A stretch of DNA of 62,556 nt from the NCBI GenBank assembly GCA_017428485.1, contig JAFRQT010000038.1:1-62556 (forward strand). Reading direction: 5' to 3'. Position numbers and translations under genes: made by a program. The first letter of the stretch is position 1; each line of letters opens with the position of its first letter. This document shows, in pieces, positions 62,200-62,556 of this stretch. The notes below the pieces were generated by a model. The model worked only from the letters and a program-made list of their open reading frames with translations. It ran no database searches and was not told the DNA's origin. Source of the DNA: Bacilli bacterium. GTDB lineage: Bacteria > Bacillota_I > Bacilli_A > RF39 > UBA660.

Positions 62200-62556
62200 A
62201 TGAAAAAAGTATTAAGTATAATTTTAATATTAATAATATGTTTAGTGATATATGGATGTAAAAATACAAAAGTAACATTTAATTATAATTGTCCAAGAGT
62301 AAGCGATTATTCTTGTAGTGTTTCAAATAAGAAAATAAATTGTACTTTTACCATGCCAAAGTGTGGTGAAAAGGAATTTGATGGATGGTATGATGCTCCT
62401 TCAAATGGAAATAGAGTAAACTTGGATAAAGATTTTGAAGAGGATACAACATAATATGCACATAGGATAGATAATACGGTAGATCCAACACCAATAGATC
62501 CAACACCAGAACCAGATCCAGTAATTGAAGAAGAATATAAAGTAATATTTAAAGCA
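62200..62556 (+). pseudogene. Lipoprotein with InlB-type repeat, in-frame TAA, runs off the window
   Basis: Start follows AAGGAGTATAT. A lipoprotein signal ends in VIYGC (lipobox Cys about residue 20). A short Cys-rich InlB-like repeat follows, with KEFDGWYDAPSNGNRV. The frame meets TAA at 62452-62454 exactly where the repeat family has Leu (TTLYAxW, TTA), then stays open 34 codons to the edge: a Asp/Pro/Thr linker and the start of another repeat (EEEYKVIFKA). The architecture parallels the gene at 54069. Either a disrupted gene or a sequence error. Confidence 0.65.

Overview
The window is AT-rich Bacillota DNA with the standard genetic code: TGA ends genes, Trp is written TGG, and the only tRNA-Trp has a CCA anticodon. 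Strong G-rich ribosome binding sites, sigma-A promoters, a T-box, a yybP-ykoY manganese riboswitch, UppS, a class B sortase with an NPKTG substrate, IreB and spore genes (SpoIVB, SpoIIIAH, GerE, GerM) indicate a Gram-positive lineage with an endospore ancestry. An uncultured gut Bacilli/Erysipelotrichia/RF39-type organism is my inference; only Bacillota is secure.

Layout. 1-1597: end of a secreted M15 D-Ala-D-Ala peptidase and a membrane protein. 1645-9545: mutS, frr, nusB, xseA, xseB, spoIVB, a DUF1292 protein and a coiled-coil protein. 9573-13635: mgtE, uppS and an IspH-prenyl synthase fusion. 13725-18762: the conserved Bacillota run ireB-ruvX-DUF1292-mltG-trmR-trhP1-trhP2-greA. 18801-23457: tig, a TMEM43-like protein, tex. 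23571-27065: tRNA-Ser, two membrane proteins, gltX, tRNA-Trp. 27066-29086: small accessory island behind tRNA-Trp, bounded by a repeat of the tRNA 3' end. 29305-33466: coaC-unknown-coaB-class II aldolase operon with a divergent LysR regulator. 33518-35848: an unknown protein, a nucleoside deoxyribosyltransferase-like gene behind a Mn riboswitch, a decayed Nudix gene, a PAP2 phosphatase. 35914-41465: GT4 glycosyltransferase, large Cna_B surface protein and its sortase B. 41466-46869: T-box-controlled trpS, a DUF1016 nuclease, a 28-residue Cys-rich peptide, a shortened Rel protein, a broken Nudix gene, an HTH regulator. 46994-53837: AMP-forming acyl ligase, hybrid kinase and Hpt-receiver protein, spoIIIAH-gerE-gerM, GNAT. 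53882-62556: tRNA-Arg, surface and phospholipase-like proteins, hemW, a heterodimeric ABC exporter whose canonical half carries an in-frame TGA, and a lipoprotein gene with an in-frame TAA running off the end.

How parts work together. IspH-prenyl synthase, UppS, PAP2, MltG, the M15 peptidase and sortase all serve envelope building. TrmR, TrhP1 and TrhP2 act on tRNA wobble uridine. SpoIVB, SpoIIIAH, GerM and GerE belong to engulfment and the late mother-cell programme. No CRISPR array, transposase or complete phage was seen. The most unusual points are the IspH-prenyl synthase fusion, the Mn riboswitch in front of a nucleoside deoxyribosyltransferase-like gene, a Rel protein lacking the synthetase glutamate and preceded by a Cys-rich leader-like peptide and terminator, and the CoA operon with an aldolase-domain protein.
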